Assembly (NCBI GenBank): GCA_016946835.1
Contig: JACVTC010000001.1
Span: 3,572,501-3,636,500 of the forward strand
Length of the DNA stretch: 64,000 nucleotides
Origin: Neocallimastix lanati (nom. inval.)
Lineage: Eukaryota > Neocallimastigomycota > Neocallimastigomycetes > Neocallimastigales > Neocallimastigaceae
Reading direction: 5' to 3'
The first letter of the stretch is position 1. Every line of letters begins with the position of its first letter. The translations under genes and the position numbers were made by a program. The notes beneath the pieces were generated by a model. That model saw only the letters and a program-made list of their open reading frames with translations. It did no database searches and had not been told where the DNA came from. Positions 21,642 to 32,490 of this stretch are shown here, one piece after another.

Positions 21642-22065
21642 TAACTCCAATTATAATAATAACAATGATGTGAAAAATAATTCTAAAAATTCAAAAATTG
21701 AAAATGATGTCATGAACAATGTTGATGAAAACTTCGGAAATTTAAATAATTATAATACTATTATACATGATAATATTGATAATAATACTAATTCAAATAT
21801 AAGCAAAAAATATACTGAAGTTAGTAATAAAGAATTCAACAAAAGGAAAAGATCAACAGATGATAATAATACAAATGATAATGAAAATAATGATAGTGAT
21901 TCTGATATTGAACCACTCAGTCAGAAGAAAATAAAAATATTAAATAAAAATAAAAATAAAGAACATAAAATATTAAATATTTTAACTAAAGACCCAACCA
22001 ACTTCAATCAAGCTCTTAGAACAAAAGAAGCTGAAAAATGGAAAATCGCAATTAATGACAATTGA
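20455..22065 (+). pseudogene. Copia integrase and Asn-rich linker, out of frame with Gag
   Basis: Starts in frame at about LWHARLGHFN; the upstream Met at 20389 is in shadow sequence. It carries the HHCC zinc region (CHQCKISKLKK), the DDE core (VYTDVVG, LKSDNGTKY, NGRAERLNQT), and a retroviral-type C-terminal domain (LKVFGCKAFFYN). A poly-Asn run of about 55 residues, coded by (AAT/AAC)n at about 21466-21638, lies in the IN-RT linker. The frame ends at TGA (22063-22065) within the start of RT. A length change just before then returns reading to the frame used at 22062. Confidence 0.87.
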
Positions 22066-22436
22066 ACAATATGTACAATAACAAAGTAATGGAAATAGTG
22101 GATAAGATTCCAACTAATGCAAATATTATTGATACTAAATGGGTATTTACTACAAAAGACAATAATATCAAAAAGGCACGACTTGTAGCTAAAGGTTTTC
22201 AACAAATTCCAGGTCAGGATTTCGTAGAAACTTATTCACCAACAGTACAAGCAGACAGTTTACGACTAACAGTAGCCATTGCCGCTAACTTAAATTGGAA
22301 TTTAAAACAACTGGATATTAAAGCAGCTTACCTAAACGCCAAACTTGATCATGAAATATACACTAATATTCCAGAAGGTGATAATAACTATAAAAAGAAA
22401 AATAAATATTGGTTATTAAAAAAGGCCTTATACTGA
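22062..22436 (+). pseudogene. Copia RT, N-terminal fragment
   Basis: Continues the RT domain in a new frame: IIDTKWVFTTKDN, KARLVAKGFQQ, ETYSPTVQADSLR, LKQLDIKAAYLNA. It ends at TGA 22434-22436, exactly where Copia RTs have the Gly of ALYGLKQ (GGA to TGA is a single base change). The following frame is the same one, so this is one nonsense mutation. Confidence 0.9.
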
Positions 22437-23501
22437 TTAAAACAGGCTGGTCGTATGTGGTTTAATGAAATATCAAAATTCCTAAAGAGTACTGGTTATA
22501 TTCAATATAAAACAGATAAATGCTTATTTGGAAAATATAATAAAAATAAAAAACTAATAAGTTTATTGACTTTGTATGTTGACGATATTTTAATTACAGG
22601 TTATGATAATGAAATAAGCAAAACTATTGAAAAACTTAAATATAAATATAAAATATCAAAGGAATCATCTGCAAATAAAATTATTGGTATCAACATATAC
22701 AAAACCAAAAATGGTTATAAAATAAATCAAACAGACTATATTGATAAAATTATTGATAGATATAATATGAACAAAACCAAACTTATTAAAACCCCTACTA
22801 GAAAGGTCTCTGAAAAGGAAAGAGAAGGATCCCCATCCGTAAATGTTCAAGAATTTAAATCCTTATTAGGAGCATTACTCTATATTGCCGTAAAATCAAG
22901 ACCTGATATATCATTTGCTGTAAATCAGGCTTCCAGACATTGTGAAGAACCTACGGAAGTGGACTATAAATCTTTAATGTATATATTACAATATTTAAAT
23001 TGTACAAAAAATAAATCAATTTATTATAGCAGAAACAGTGAATCTATTGGTTATTCAGATTCAGATTTCGCAAATGATGAGACTACAAGAAAATCAACCA
23101 GTGGATATATTTATTTATTAGGTGATAGCCCTATATCATGGAAAACTCAATTACAAAAGACTGTTACTTTATCAACTGCAGAAGCAGAATTCGTAAGTTT
23201 AACAGAATGTGCTAAACAAGGCTTATGGTTTAAAAATTTATTTAAAGAGATATTCGATAAAGAAATTAAAATTAAAATAATGGTTGATAATAAAGCATGT
23301 ATTGCTATTGCTCAAGATACTAACTCAAAAGGTAGGTGTAAACATATTGATATAAGATATAAATTTATTCAAGAGAAAATATTAGAAAATAAAATTCAAT
23401 TAGAATATATCAACACAGAAAAGATGCTAGCTGATCCTTTAACGAAAAGTATTTCTGGAATTAATATGAAGATATTTACTGATAAAATATTCAAAGATTA
23501 A
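22437..23501 (+). pseudogene. Copia RT C-terminus and RNase H
   Basis: Picks up directly after the nonsense codon with LKQAGRMWF. The catalytic box is LYVDDILITG, followed by the RT thumb, SRPDISFAVNQASRH, then RNase H (GYSDSDFANDETTRKSTSG, STAEAEFVSLTECAKQ, VDNKACIAIAQ, KHIDIRYKFI). It ends at TAA 23499-23501, about 125 bp before the 3' LTR, with a poly-A run between. The C-terminal reading is otherwise clean. Confidence 0.92.
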
Positions 23502-23504
23502 AAT

Positions 23505-23554
<50 letters not shown>

Positions 23555-23626
23555 AGATAAAATAAAATAAAATAAAATTAAAATAGATTAAAATAGTTAA
23601 ACTGGTAATGCATAATGTAGGGGGAA

Positions 23627-23822
23627 TGTTAAGGTTCACACTTATTTTATGTACATTATGACATTACATAGTGTATACATACATATAATTATATAAAAGA
23701 AATAATGTAATTTTATATTTGAAATTGAGGTCTTTTATTTTAATAAAATATAATATAAAATAATAGTTAATTGACTAATAATATTATATATTTATAATTA
23801 AGTGTGCTCTAATTTCTTAACA
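23627..23822 (+). repeat. 3' LTR of the Copia element
   Basis: 196 bp matching the 5' LTR; preceded by the tract AGGGGGAA and followed by ATAAT. Confidence 0.93.
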
Positions 23823-23827
23823 ATAAT

Positions 23828-24238
23828 AAAATTAAAATCATGATAATAAATAAAATTAGAAAAATGGAATTAAATTGAAAATAATAAATTTTAATAATCG
23901 TAGTTAATTTTAACATAAAAAGAATTTTTTTTTTTTTTTATAAATTTAGATATATAATTTAAAGTAATATAGTGAACTCTTATATATAAAAATATAGTCT
24001 GTGTAAGATCTGATTTTGGTTTAATATAATATTAACTTGTAACATTAGTATTAGTAGAAACCCTTTTTTCTGTTTATCAGGAAGAGATGGTTTCCATGAA
24101 AGAGAAATAATATCAAAAAAAAAATATATATATATATATTGGGATTAAATATTTAAAAAAAAAATTAATTAAAAATATTTATAATTATTATATATTTCAT
24201 ATTAAGCTTTTTTTATTTTATTTTTTTATTTTTATTTC

Positions 24239-24271
<33 letters not shown>

Positions 24272-24825
24272 CTTTCTTTTTTTTTTTTTTTTTTGATTAT
24301 TATTAAATAAAATAAAATAAATTTTTTTTAATTCATTAGGTTTATTTTTTATTTTTAATTTTATTTTATTTTTTTTCTTTTTAAATTTATTTCAATGTTT
24401 TTAAAGTTTTTATAAATTATTAAATTGAAAAATGATGACCAATTTGGAATATTTAGAAGTTTAAAAGTTATTTAATATATTTTAAGAATTAAAATTATAA
24501 AAATTAAAAAAAAAAAAAAGAAAAAAAAGAAAAGAAAATTAAAAATAAAATACAATTTTTATTTTATTTTATAATAATCAAAATAAAATAAAATTAGAAA
24601 AAAAAAATTTAAAATCATAATAATAAATAAAATTAGAAAAATGGTAAAATATACATAAAATAAATTAAGAATAAAAATTATCATGTAATTTATTAAAACA
24701 TATTTAATGAAATTAATAAAGTTGAATAAGAAATTATATATAAATAATATATAAATAAATAAAAATAAAAAAATATAATAAAAATAATAAAAATAACAAA
24801 AAATAAAAAAAAAAAAAAAAAAAAA
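23828..24825. other. Intergenic AT desert
   Basis: Poly-A/T runs and (TA)n (for example 24243-24264). No gene recognised. It includes the presumed promoter of the gene at 24826, with no distinct motif beyond a poly-A run directly before the ATG. Confidence 0.7.
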
Positions 24826-25482
24826 ATGAGATTTACAAAAACTTATAATGATGATCCACTTTCATCACCAAAAAATGATATTGTATGTGTGGAACCAAGG
24901 TTTGTTTTAAGACAACCGGTAACCTTAATTTTAAAAGAAAAATTATTTAGTTTTTCAGGAGATGATTTCTCAATTAAAGATATAAATGATGTAGTCTATT
25001 TTAAATGTAAAGGAAAAGCATTCAATCTTAGAGATAAAAAGATACTCTATGATTTATATCAGAAACCAATTCTTAATATACAAAATAAAATCTTAAGTTT
25101 AAAGAGATATATGAAAATATATGAAGGAGATCAATCTGAAAAACAACTTGCCTCTATTAGTAAAAAGAGTTTTATAAGTATTAAAAAACATGTTATTGAA
25201 TTTTATAATCAGGTAACAAATAAGACGGAATATCTCGAAATGAAATGTGACTTTTTCGGTTATTCTTGCGCTATATTTTATGGTAAAGAAAAGGAAGGGG
25301 CCCCATTAATTGCTAAGGTATCAAAAAAAATTAATGCTAAACTTTTATTAACTTCTCAAGAAGATTATTACTGTCAAGTGGCTGCTGGTGTTGATATAGC
25401 TTTTATGACTGCATTAGCAATATGTTTTGATGAATACAAAAATGAAGGTGATGATAATAGTGTTACAATAAAACTCTTATAA
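24826..25482 (+). CDS. LURP-one-related (Tubby C-like) domain protein
   Basis: 218 residues, single exon, start at the first ATG after a poly-A run. Family hallmarks: an early FSFSGDDFSIKD strand pair, VVYFKCKGKAFNLRDKKILYD, the IYEGD turn, LEMKCDFFGYSC, an IAKVSKK strand, and a C-terminal hydrophobic helix (VAAGVDIAFMTALAICFDE) that fills the beta barrel. Length and order match the LOR/DUF567 family across its whole length. The barrel is related to Tubby and scramblase folds; its biochemical role is mostly unknown, and membrane or phosphoinositide association is a family-level guess. Neighbours are repeats, so context adds nothing. Confidence 0.85.
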   Translation: MRFTKTYNDDPLSSPKNDIVCVEPRFVLRQPVTLILKEKLFSFSGDDFSIKDINDVVYFKCKGKAFNLRDKKILYDLYQKPILNIQNKILSLKRYMKIYEGDQSEKQLASISKKSFISIKKHVIEFYNQVTNKTEYLEMKCDFFGYSCAIFYGKEKEGAPLIAKVSKKINAKLLLTSQEDYYCQVAAGVDIAFMTALAICFDEYKNEGDDNSVTIKLL

Positions 25483-28120
25483 CTATTTAATCTAATGTCT
25501 CTTTAAAAAAAATGAAGATTCTAAATAATGTTTATTATTTTTATATTAAAATTTATATATAACAAATATATATATATAATAGAATCATTTTTTAATAGTT
25601 AAATAAAGTTATATAAAAAAAGAAGTTATTTTTTATATATATATTTATATATTTGTATTAATAATATTATTTATTATTTATTACTATTATTAAAGAAAAA
25701 AAAATTTTTTTTTAATTAATAGCAAAATTAAAAAATAAAAAAAAAAAAAAAATTAAAAAATTAAAAAATAATTACAGTAATTTTCTTTTTTTTTTTTTTT
25801 CTTTTTTTTTTAATATTTAATTATATACACATTAAGATGAAATAAAATAAAATTAAGCTATTTATAATTAAGTTTAATGTAGAAAATAATAGTTGTAGAA
25901 AAAAAAAGCCATTTATATGTATAATTTATTCATTATAAGCTATAAAAATATAATAGACTTGTATCGAGTTATAAATTTTAGCATATTAAATAAATATAAA
26001 GTATAATTTTTTTTATTAGCATATTATATATAAATAATATTTTTATAAAAGTAAAATTTTTTTTATTAGGTACTAATTCATTTATTTATTTATTTATTAA
26101 AAAAAAATCACATATGAAGTTAACAATATTTTAACAATAATTCATATTGTATGCTTACAAACTGAAGTCTCTTAACAATTAAAAAAAAAAAAAAAAATTA
26201 TTATTTCTTGATTATTTCAATAATAACATACAAGAAATATTTTCTTTTGTTAATAGTAAATCATATTATACTACCAAAAAAAAAAAAAAGGAAAAGAAAA
26301 AGTAAATTAATATAAAGTAAAAGCGCATAATTACTATTGAGAAAAGTAATATCTATCTCATAATAGTATTCTACTTTTTTTTTTTTTTTTTTTTTTATAA
26401 CAAATTTACTCAAGATACTATTAATTTAAATTAAATTTACTACATAACGAACATTATAAATATACATAAATTATATAATTCGTTTAAAATTTTTATTATA
26501 TTATTAATTATATACTGTAACAATAATTCTAATACTAATTCGAATAGATTTTTATTTAACTATTTTAAATTACTATTTTTAAAATTATAAATTATCTAAA
26601 ATAATATTCCTATATTTTATGAATATTCTATATAAAAAAATATGATAATAAAATGAAATTACAAAACAATATTTACTTTTTTTTTTTTTAAAAAAAAAAA
26701 ATAATTTTAATAAAAAATAAAAAATAAAATTTTTTTTTTTTTTAAAAAAGAAAAAAAAAAAACTCTTTTTAACCTATACCTGATTTAGTAAAAATTTTTA
26801 TGTAAAAAATTTATGAAAAAATCTAATTTATTATAATTTATTACTTATTTATTATTATTTTTTAATAAAAAAAAAATAAAAAAATAGGTTTATTATTTTT
26901 TATTATTTATTTATTATTTATTCTTTATTATTTTTTAATAATAAAAAAAAATAATAAAAAATAAGTAGTACAAACTGATAATCAAAGTTTAGATGAATGA
27001 AATTATAAAAAAAAAAAAAAAAATTATTAGTAATTAAAGTTTTTTTTAAATTTTTCACAAAAAAAAAGTTGAAATAATTAATAGAATTAATAGAATTATA
27101 GAATTTATTTCTTTTCCTATTTTTTTTTTTTAAAAAAAGATTATTATTTATAATTTATTATTTATTATTTATTATTCAATTATTATTTATTATTTATTAT
27201 TTATTTCTTATTTAATTATTTCTTATTTCATATTTCTTATTTCTTTTTTATTATTTATTATTTATTGTTTATTATTTATTATTTATTTTATATTAACATT
27301 AATAGGTATCATAAATAACTTATCTGAAATAATATATGTTAACCTCTAAGCAAAAAAAAAACAAAAACAAAAACAAAAAAGATAAAAATAATAATGTTCT
27401 TTCTATATATTTTAAAAAAAAAGGCTTATAATGTTATTTATATATATATATATTAAAATAAAGGTTAATGTTTTTAGATAAACGTATTTCATTATATTAT
27501 TAATAGTTCTGTTTTTTTTTTAACAAAAAGAAATAATATTTCTATCTCTTTTAACTGATTAAAAAAAAAATTTTTTTTAGGTCTACTACCTCTATAAAAA
27601 ATGAATTATTGGATAAATGTATTTCATTATATTATCAATAGTTTTATTTTCTTTCAAATGAAATATTATTTCTGATTCTTTTAAATGATTAAAAAATAAA
27701 AATATTTTTTTTTATGACTATTCTCTCTGAGAATAAATTGATTAAGTTAAATGAAACAAACAAACAAAAAAAAAAAAAAAAAAAAAAAAAAATAAATAAT
27801 TAAATAATTAAATAATAATAAAATATACATTAATATATATATAAAACTTTTATATTATATTCTATATTAAATATTTTCTTATTAATAAAATATCTTTTAT
27901 TTTTTTATTTTATTTTTTTTTTTAATTATTTATTATTATTATTGTTATTATTGTTATTATTATTATTACCTTTATTATATTACTATTTTTTTAATAATAT
28001 TATTCAAAATATTATTATAAAATAATGAAATAATAAATATTTTTCTTTAATTAAAAATATAAAGTTCAATTTTCTTACTTAAGAAAATTAATAATATTAT
28101 TATTTTCACCAGTGTTTTTT

Positions 28121-28167
<47 letters not shown>

Positions 28168-28637
28168 TTTTTATTATTATTTTTATTATTTTTTTTTATT
28201 ATTTTTTTATTTTTATTTTTTATTATTTTTTATTTGCTTGTTATATATTACTATTTTTGTTCTATTTTATTTTATTTTATTATTTTGTATTATTTTTTTT
28301 ATTCGGTTAATTTTATTTTTATTTATTTATTTATAAATTATAATTTGTTTATTTTAAAGTATATTTTTACTTAATATATAATTTAATTATTTTTATTAAT
28401 ATTGATTATATTTCTTAAAAATTATATAAATTAATATTTAACTATTATAAATATTAATTTTTAGCGTTAGATTTTACTTATAGTAAAACTTAAATTATAT
28501 AAGAAAATATTAAAAAAGAAAACGAAGATCTATCTATATAGTTTGTCTTTTTTTTTTTAAAAAAAAAAAGAATAGTTAATGGTAACATTATTTATGGTTT
28601 TGCTTACGTTACTATATATTTTATTTTAATTATACTT
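25483..28637. other. Intergenic low-complexity DNA
   Basis: About 3 kb of poly-A, poly-T, (TTTA)n and TTATTA-type sequence, including poly-T at 28119-28165. A frame there codes only for Phe/Tyr/Leu runs and is not credible as a gene. No RNA gene or relic was recognised. Confidence 0.75.
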
Positions 28638-29189
28638 CTATTTTGGGAATGGCATTCTGTATGAAGGATCTGAATAATATTGACCACCACCATTAACGAA
28701 GCTTGTATCATATCTATCTCTTCTTGGAGGAACTACTGGACCATTCGCATTATTTGGTGCAGGTGGGTAACTATTGTTTCTATTATAAGCTAGTTGTGGC
28801 ATTGGTCTTTGGTAATTTTGATTTGGATAGTAATTTGGATTAAATCCTGGTGATTGTGATGCAAATTGTGGTGATCCATATTGTGGTGGTGCACCATATT
28901 GAGGACCATTATTGAAAGGTCGCATTGGTGATTGATTAAATTGTGGATTATTATAATTTGGTTGATTAAAACGAGGTTGATTATATTGTTGATAACCTTG
29001 ATTCATAGGTGGTCGATTGATTCCTTGAGGTGGTACTGAATTCATTGGTGGTGGATTCATTCTTCTTGGTGGTATATTAGTTCTTTTTGGTGGAATTTCA
29101 GCTTCTTCTTCTGGGTGGTATAATGGTGTACCAGTTGGAGGGGGTGGAGTATAACCATCATTTAATTTGCTCTTGTAATTCTTTACCAT
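28638..29189 (-). CDS. Pro/Asn/Gln/Tyr-rich low-complexity protein
   Basis: 183 residues. It opens with a basic stretch (MVKNYKSKL), then PPPP, PPKR and PPRR motifs, NQP/YNN-type repeats and QYG-type repeats, and ends PPRRDRYDTSF ... YRMPFPK. No fold, signal peptide or TM segment is visible. GC is far higher than its flanks, and the unbroken frame in such AT-rich DNA supports a real exon. TTAG lies directly before the ATG on the coding strand, so this could be the last exon of a longer gene, for example the proline-rich cytoplasmic tail of a membrane protein. No upstream exon was identified. Function unknown. Confidence 0.65.
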   Translation of the reverse strand: MVKNYKSKLNDGYTPPPPTGTPLYHPEEEAEIPPKRTNIPPRRMNPPPMNSVPPQGINRPPMNQGYQQYNQPRFNQPNYNNPQFNQSPMRPFNNGPQYGAPPQYGSPQFASQSPGFNPNYYPNQNYQRPMPQLAYNRNNSYPPAPNNANGPVVPPRRDRYDTSFVNGGGQYYSDPSYRMPFPK

Positions 29190-29689
29190 TTTCTAATTTA
29201 AAATATTTATAAGCTATTTTTATGAATATTATTAAATAAATAAATAAAATACAAATTATTAATAAATTTTTAAATAAAATTTTTGTTTTAATAATTATTT
29301 AAAAGTAAATAAATAATTAAAAATATTTATATTATAGGTTTATATATATTTTTTTCATTTTTAAAACTATTATTAAAATTTTAAAAAAATATAATAGTAT
29401 AATAAATTTATTATAAAGTTTTTTTATTTATTTTGCGATATTGTATTCCTAAAACAATGAAAACATTGTTTTCTATTTCTAAAACTGTATTTATTATTAT
29501 TTTTGTATATTTATAACCTTATATATTTTTATTTGACCGTTTTACTTTTAAGTTTTTTATTTATTATTATTATTATTTTTTTTATTTTGTATTTTATTCT
29601 TTTATTTTCGAAGCTTATATATTTGATGAATATTACTATTTTCACCGTTATATTTCTTATTTCGAAAACTACAATAATCTTTTATTTAT
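29190..29689. other. Intergenic AT-rich DNA
   Basis: Probable upstream region of the minus-strand Pro-rich ORF. No promoter motif or exon recognised. Confidence 0.6.
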
Positions 29690-30025
29690 TTATTTTATTT
29701 TTCTTTTGTTTTGTTTTATTTAGATTATTATACCGTAATTCATAAATTATATTTATATTTTTATGATTTTAAATTTGTTCTAAATTATTAATAATCTGTA
29801 ATTAATTATTTTTCTTTTGTTTTGTTTTATTTAGATTATTATACCGTAATTCATAAATTATATTTATATTTTTATGATTTTATATTTGTTCTAAAATATT
29901 AATAATCTGTAATTAATTATTTTTCTTTTGTTTTGTTTTATTTAGATTATTATACCGTAATTTATAAATTATATTTATATTTTTATGATTTTAAATTTGT
30001 TCTAAAATATTAATATTCTGTTATT
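29690..30025. repeat. Three tandem copies of a 111-bp unit
   Basis: The landmark TTCTTTTGTTTTGTTTTATT recurs at 29701, 29812 and 29923, and each copy continues through the same sequence to an AATCTG/ATTCTG motif. Copies differ at only a few bases. No coding potential. Confidence 0.9.
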
Positions 30026-30719
30026 AATTATGTTACATTTTTGATTTTCCTGATTTTGAATTTATGAATTATTTTTATTAACATGCAACTTTATATCCTT
30101 TATATATACATATATGAACATTTATATATTTATATAATTTTGATTTCATTGAAAATTATATAATAGTATTTATATTTTATAATTTTCTTTAATATAAATC
30201 ATATATTATATTTCCTTTACCTTTTTTTATTTTTCTTTTCTTTGTAAAAATTTATATTTATATAATTTATTTTTACTTTTTGAATCTATATTATTAATAT
30301 TATTTTATTTCATTTCTATTAATTCTTTTAATTATATAGTATTTTTTTTAAGTTCATTTTAAATTTTGTTTAAAAAAATTGAAATAAATTACTGTTTCAT
30401 ATATTGATATTTTAGAAATATTAAATATGAAATTTATAGTTGAATTATTATTATTGTTTTATACATATTTATAAACCATTGAAATTAATGTTAACACTTT
30501 AATTATTAATAATCAGGAAAAAATAAAAATAATATTTTTAAAATTTTTGGAATTAATCAAGGAAAGGGAAAAAAATATCATTTTTAAATTATATTCTTAC
30601 TTTTTAGGTTTATCTTTTTTTTTTTTTTTTTTTACTTTATTCATTTCATGGAATTCATTATCATTTAAATATTGTTCATTATTTATTTATTTATTTATTA
30701 TTGAATTATTAATAAATTA

Positions 30720-31050
30720 TTCCATTATTATTTAATCTTTTCCTACTTCTATTATAATTTCTTTTAATAATATCATTTTCCAATTCCATATTTAATGGTC
30801 ATTTTCATCTTCATTATTTTCATTATATGGATTGTTATATATATTTGTCTCTCTGTCTTCATTTATATTACAATAAAGTTTTGATCTATTTGGCAAAAAA
30901 TCTTATTAATTTCTTCATAAAGTACATGATTTAATTGGTATTTTCAATATGAATATTATAATATGATTCTGGTTCATAACATAATAACATAATAATGATA
31001 TATTATTAGAATCACATGTAATTTTTTTGTGGTTTTTTCATTTTTAACAA
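30720..31050 (-). pseudogene. Relic copy of the LRR gene's last exon
   Basis: The plus-strand text aligns over about 300 bp with 40960-41275 inside the last exon of the LRR gene. Shared blocks include ATTTTCATTATATGGAT, TTATATTACAATAA, TTTTGATCTATTTGG and AATGATATATTATTAGAA/AAA. Many substitutions and indels break the frame. Weaker similarity may extend left to about 30490. It is a decayed partial duplicate of the gene lying 10 kb away in the same orientation. Confidence 0.8.
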
Positions 31051-31500
31051 AATGATTGAGAATCGCAATAAGGAAATTGAAAAACTACATAGACTGTTAA
31101 GAAAGAAAAGTAAGAAATAGAATTGGATATGGCTTTCTGGCTTTCTGCTTTATGCGTCCTATGAATGAATAAGAATCTCAATAACCTAAATATTTTTTTT
31201 TTTTTTTTTTTTAGAATTATCTACTGACTTTCCAATGACCAGTCTCAAGAGTAGTTTGGGAAGAGCAGTCCACCCATGAAAAAAAAAAAATTTTTTATTA
31301 ATCCTTACCACCATTGGAATACTTTGAAGTCGTTCTTAACATTAAAAAAAAAAACTAATAAATATTGGGCCACAATTTGAGCTAATTTAAATCAACAAAA
31401 AAAAAAATATTAAATTAAAGTAGACAATTGAGTGGATCTATTAAAGGCTAGAAATTTTAGTAGAAAAAATTTTTTGAAATTTACTTTATTAAGTCATTAC
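31051..31500 (+). pseudogene. Decayed Ty3/Gypsy integrase fragment
   Basis: Broken translation across frames recovers blocks of the integrase seen at 15870-16290. IENRNKEIEKLHRLL (31053-31097) corresponds to VENRNKEIGKLLRLL; NKYWAT near 31360 corresponds to SKYWAT; ARNFSRKN near 31450 corresponds to VRNFNRTK. Stops and poly-A/T insertions interrupt it. It is an old remnant of an element related to the plus-strand Gypsy. Confidence 0.75.
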
Positions 31501-31704
31501 ATATAAATAAATAAATAAATAAAAAAATAAATATATATATATAAAAAAATAAAAAAAAAAAAAACATTTTAATATGAATTATGCTAATTGAATCAAATTC
31601 AGGTATTATAACTTGACCTTAATTTACACCTGAAAAATAATAAATAATATGAGATAATATTCATTCTGAAAGAAAGTTAAATTTTTTTGGCGTGACCTCT
31701 TGGA

Positions 31705-32088
31705 TGATATGCGGGACTTTTATGTACAATAATTTATAAGCAGTGGGTTTTAAATAATGGTAGTTTAGTAAATTTTATTAATAAAATTATAATATTCGTA
31801 CAATTAAATAATAATTCTAATTCCTAAAATTTTACAAGAGAGTTCTCTATTTCTAATATAAATAATTTAATTTATAAGAAATAGGTAATATATTAAATAT
31901 ATATTCTAATATATAGAACTATATAAATTTTATATGAAATAAAGTATTATAATTATTATTATAATTATAATAATATATATTGAAATAAAATAAAATAAAA
32001 TAATTATTATCAAAAAGATATAAATTTAATATTTAATAATTATTATTAAATATACAAATATGTTACTACACATATTTGTTTTAGATCA
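31705..32088 (-). repeat. 3' LTR of the 31.7-39.0 kb element
   Basis: 384 bp, same length and, by eye, the same sequence as 38641-39024; flanked by TGGA at 31701-31704. Confidence 0.93.
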
Positions 32089-32399
32089 AAATTGCCCACG
32101 CTAAGATAGCAATTTATATATGAAATTAAGTATAGTTCTCTATACGAGAAGAATACTTAATTGAAGATAAAATTGACTATTAACAAAATAATAATTTTTA
32201 TAAGATAATTATATTGTAGAATATTATTTCATTTTTAAAGAAAATTTAATATTTACTATGTTAGTTATTAAAATATTCATTAATATAATTTGAATATCTC
32301 AAATACAAAATTTATAAAAATTATGATAAATTTATAATTTAAATTTTGATTCAATTTTTAAAAAAAAAAAAATTTGTTATTAAATTTTTGTTAATAATA

Positions 32400-32484
<85 letters not shown>

Positions 32485-32490
32485 ATAATA

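Larger units (their letters stand above)
18616..23822 (+). mobile_element. Ty1/Copia retrotransposon with three Pol lesions
   Basis: LTRs at 18616-18811 and 23627-23822 are 196 bp, begin TGTTAAG and end CTTAACA, and differ at about three bases. ATAAT at 18611-18615 and 23823-23827 is a 5-bp target duplication. The order Gag-protease-integrase-RT-RNase H is Copia type. A primer site abuts the 5' LTR, and a polypurine tract (AGGGGGAA) abuts the 3' LTR. Pol is broken by a +1 shift before integrase, a shift near 22060 and a nonsense codon at 22434. The copy is young but inactive unless complemented. Confidence 0.95.

Noticed and set aside
21459-21650. Poly-Leu frame on the minus strand
   Set aside because: Antisense of the poly-Asn codon run in the Copia element.
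28112-28336. A 74-codon hydrophobic frame
   Set aside because: Only Phe/Tyr/Leu from poly-T and TTA runs; no sign of selection or gene context.
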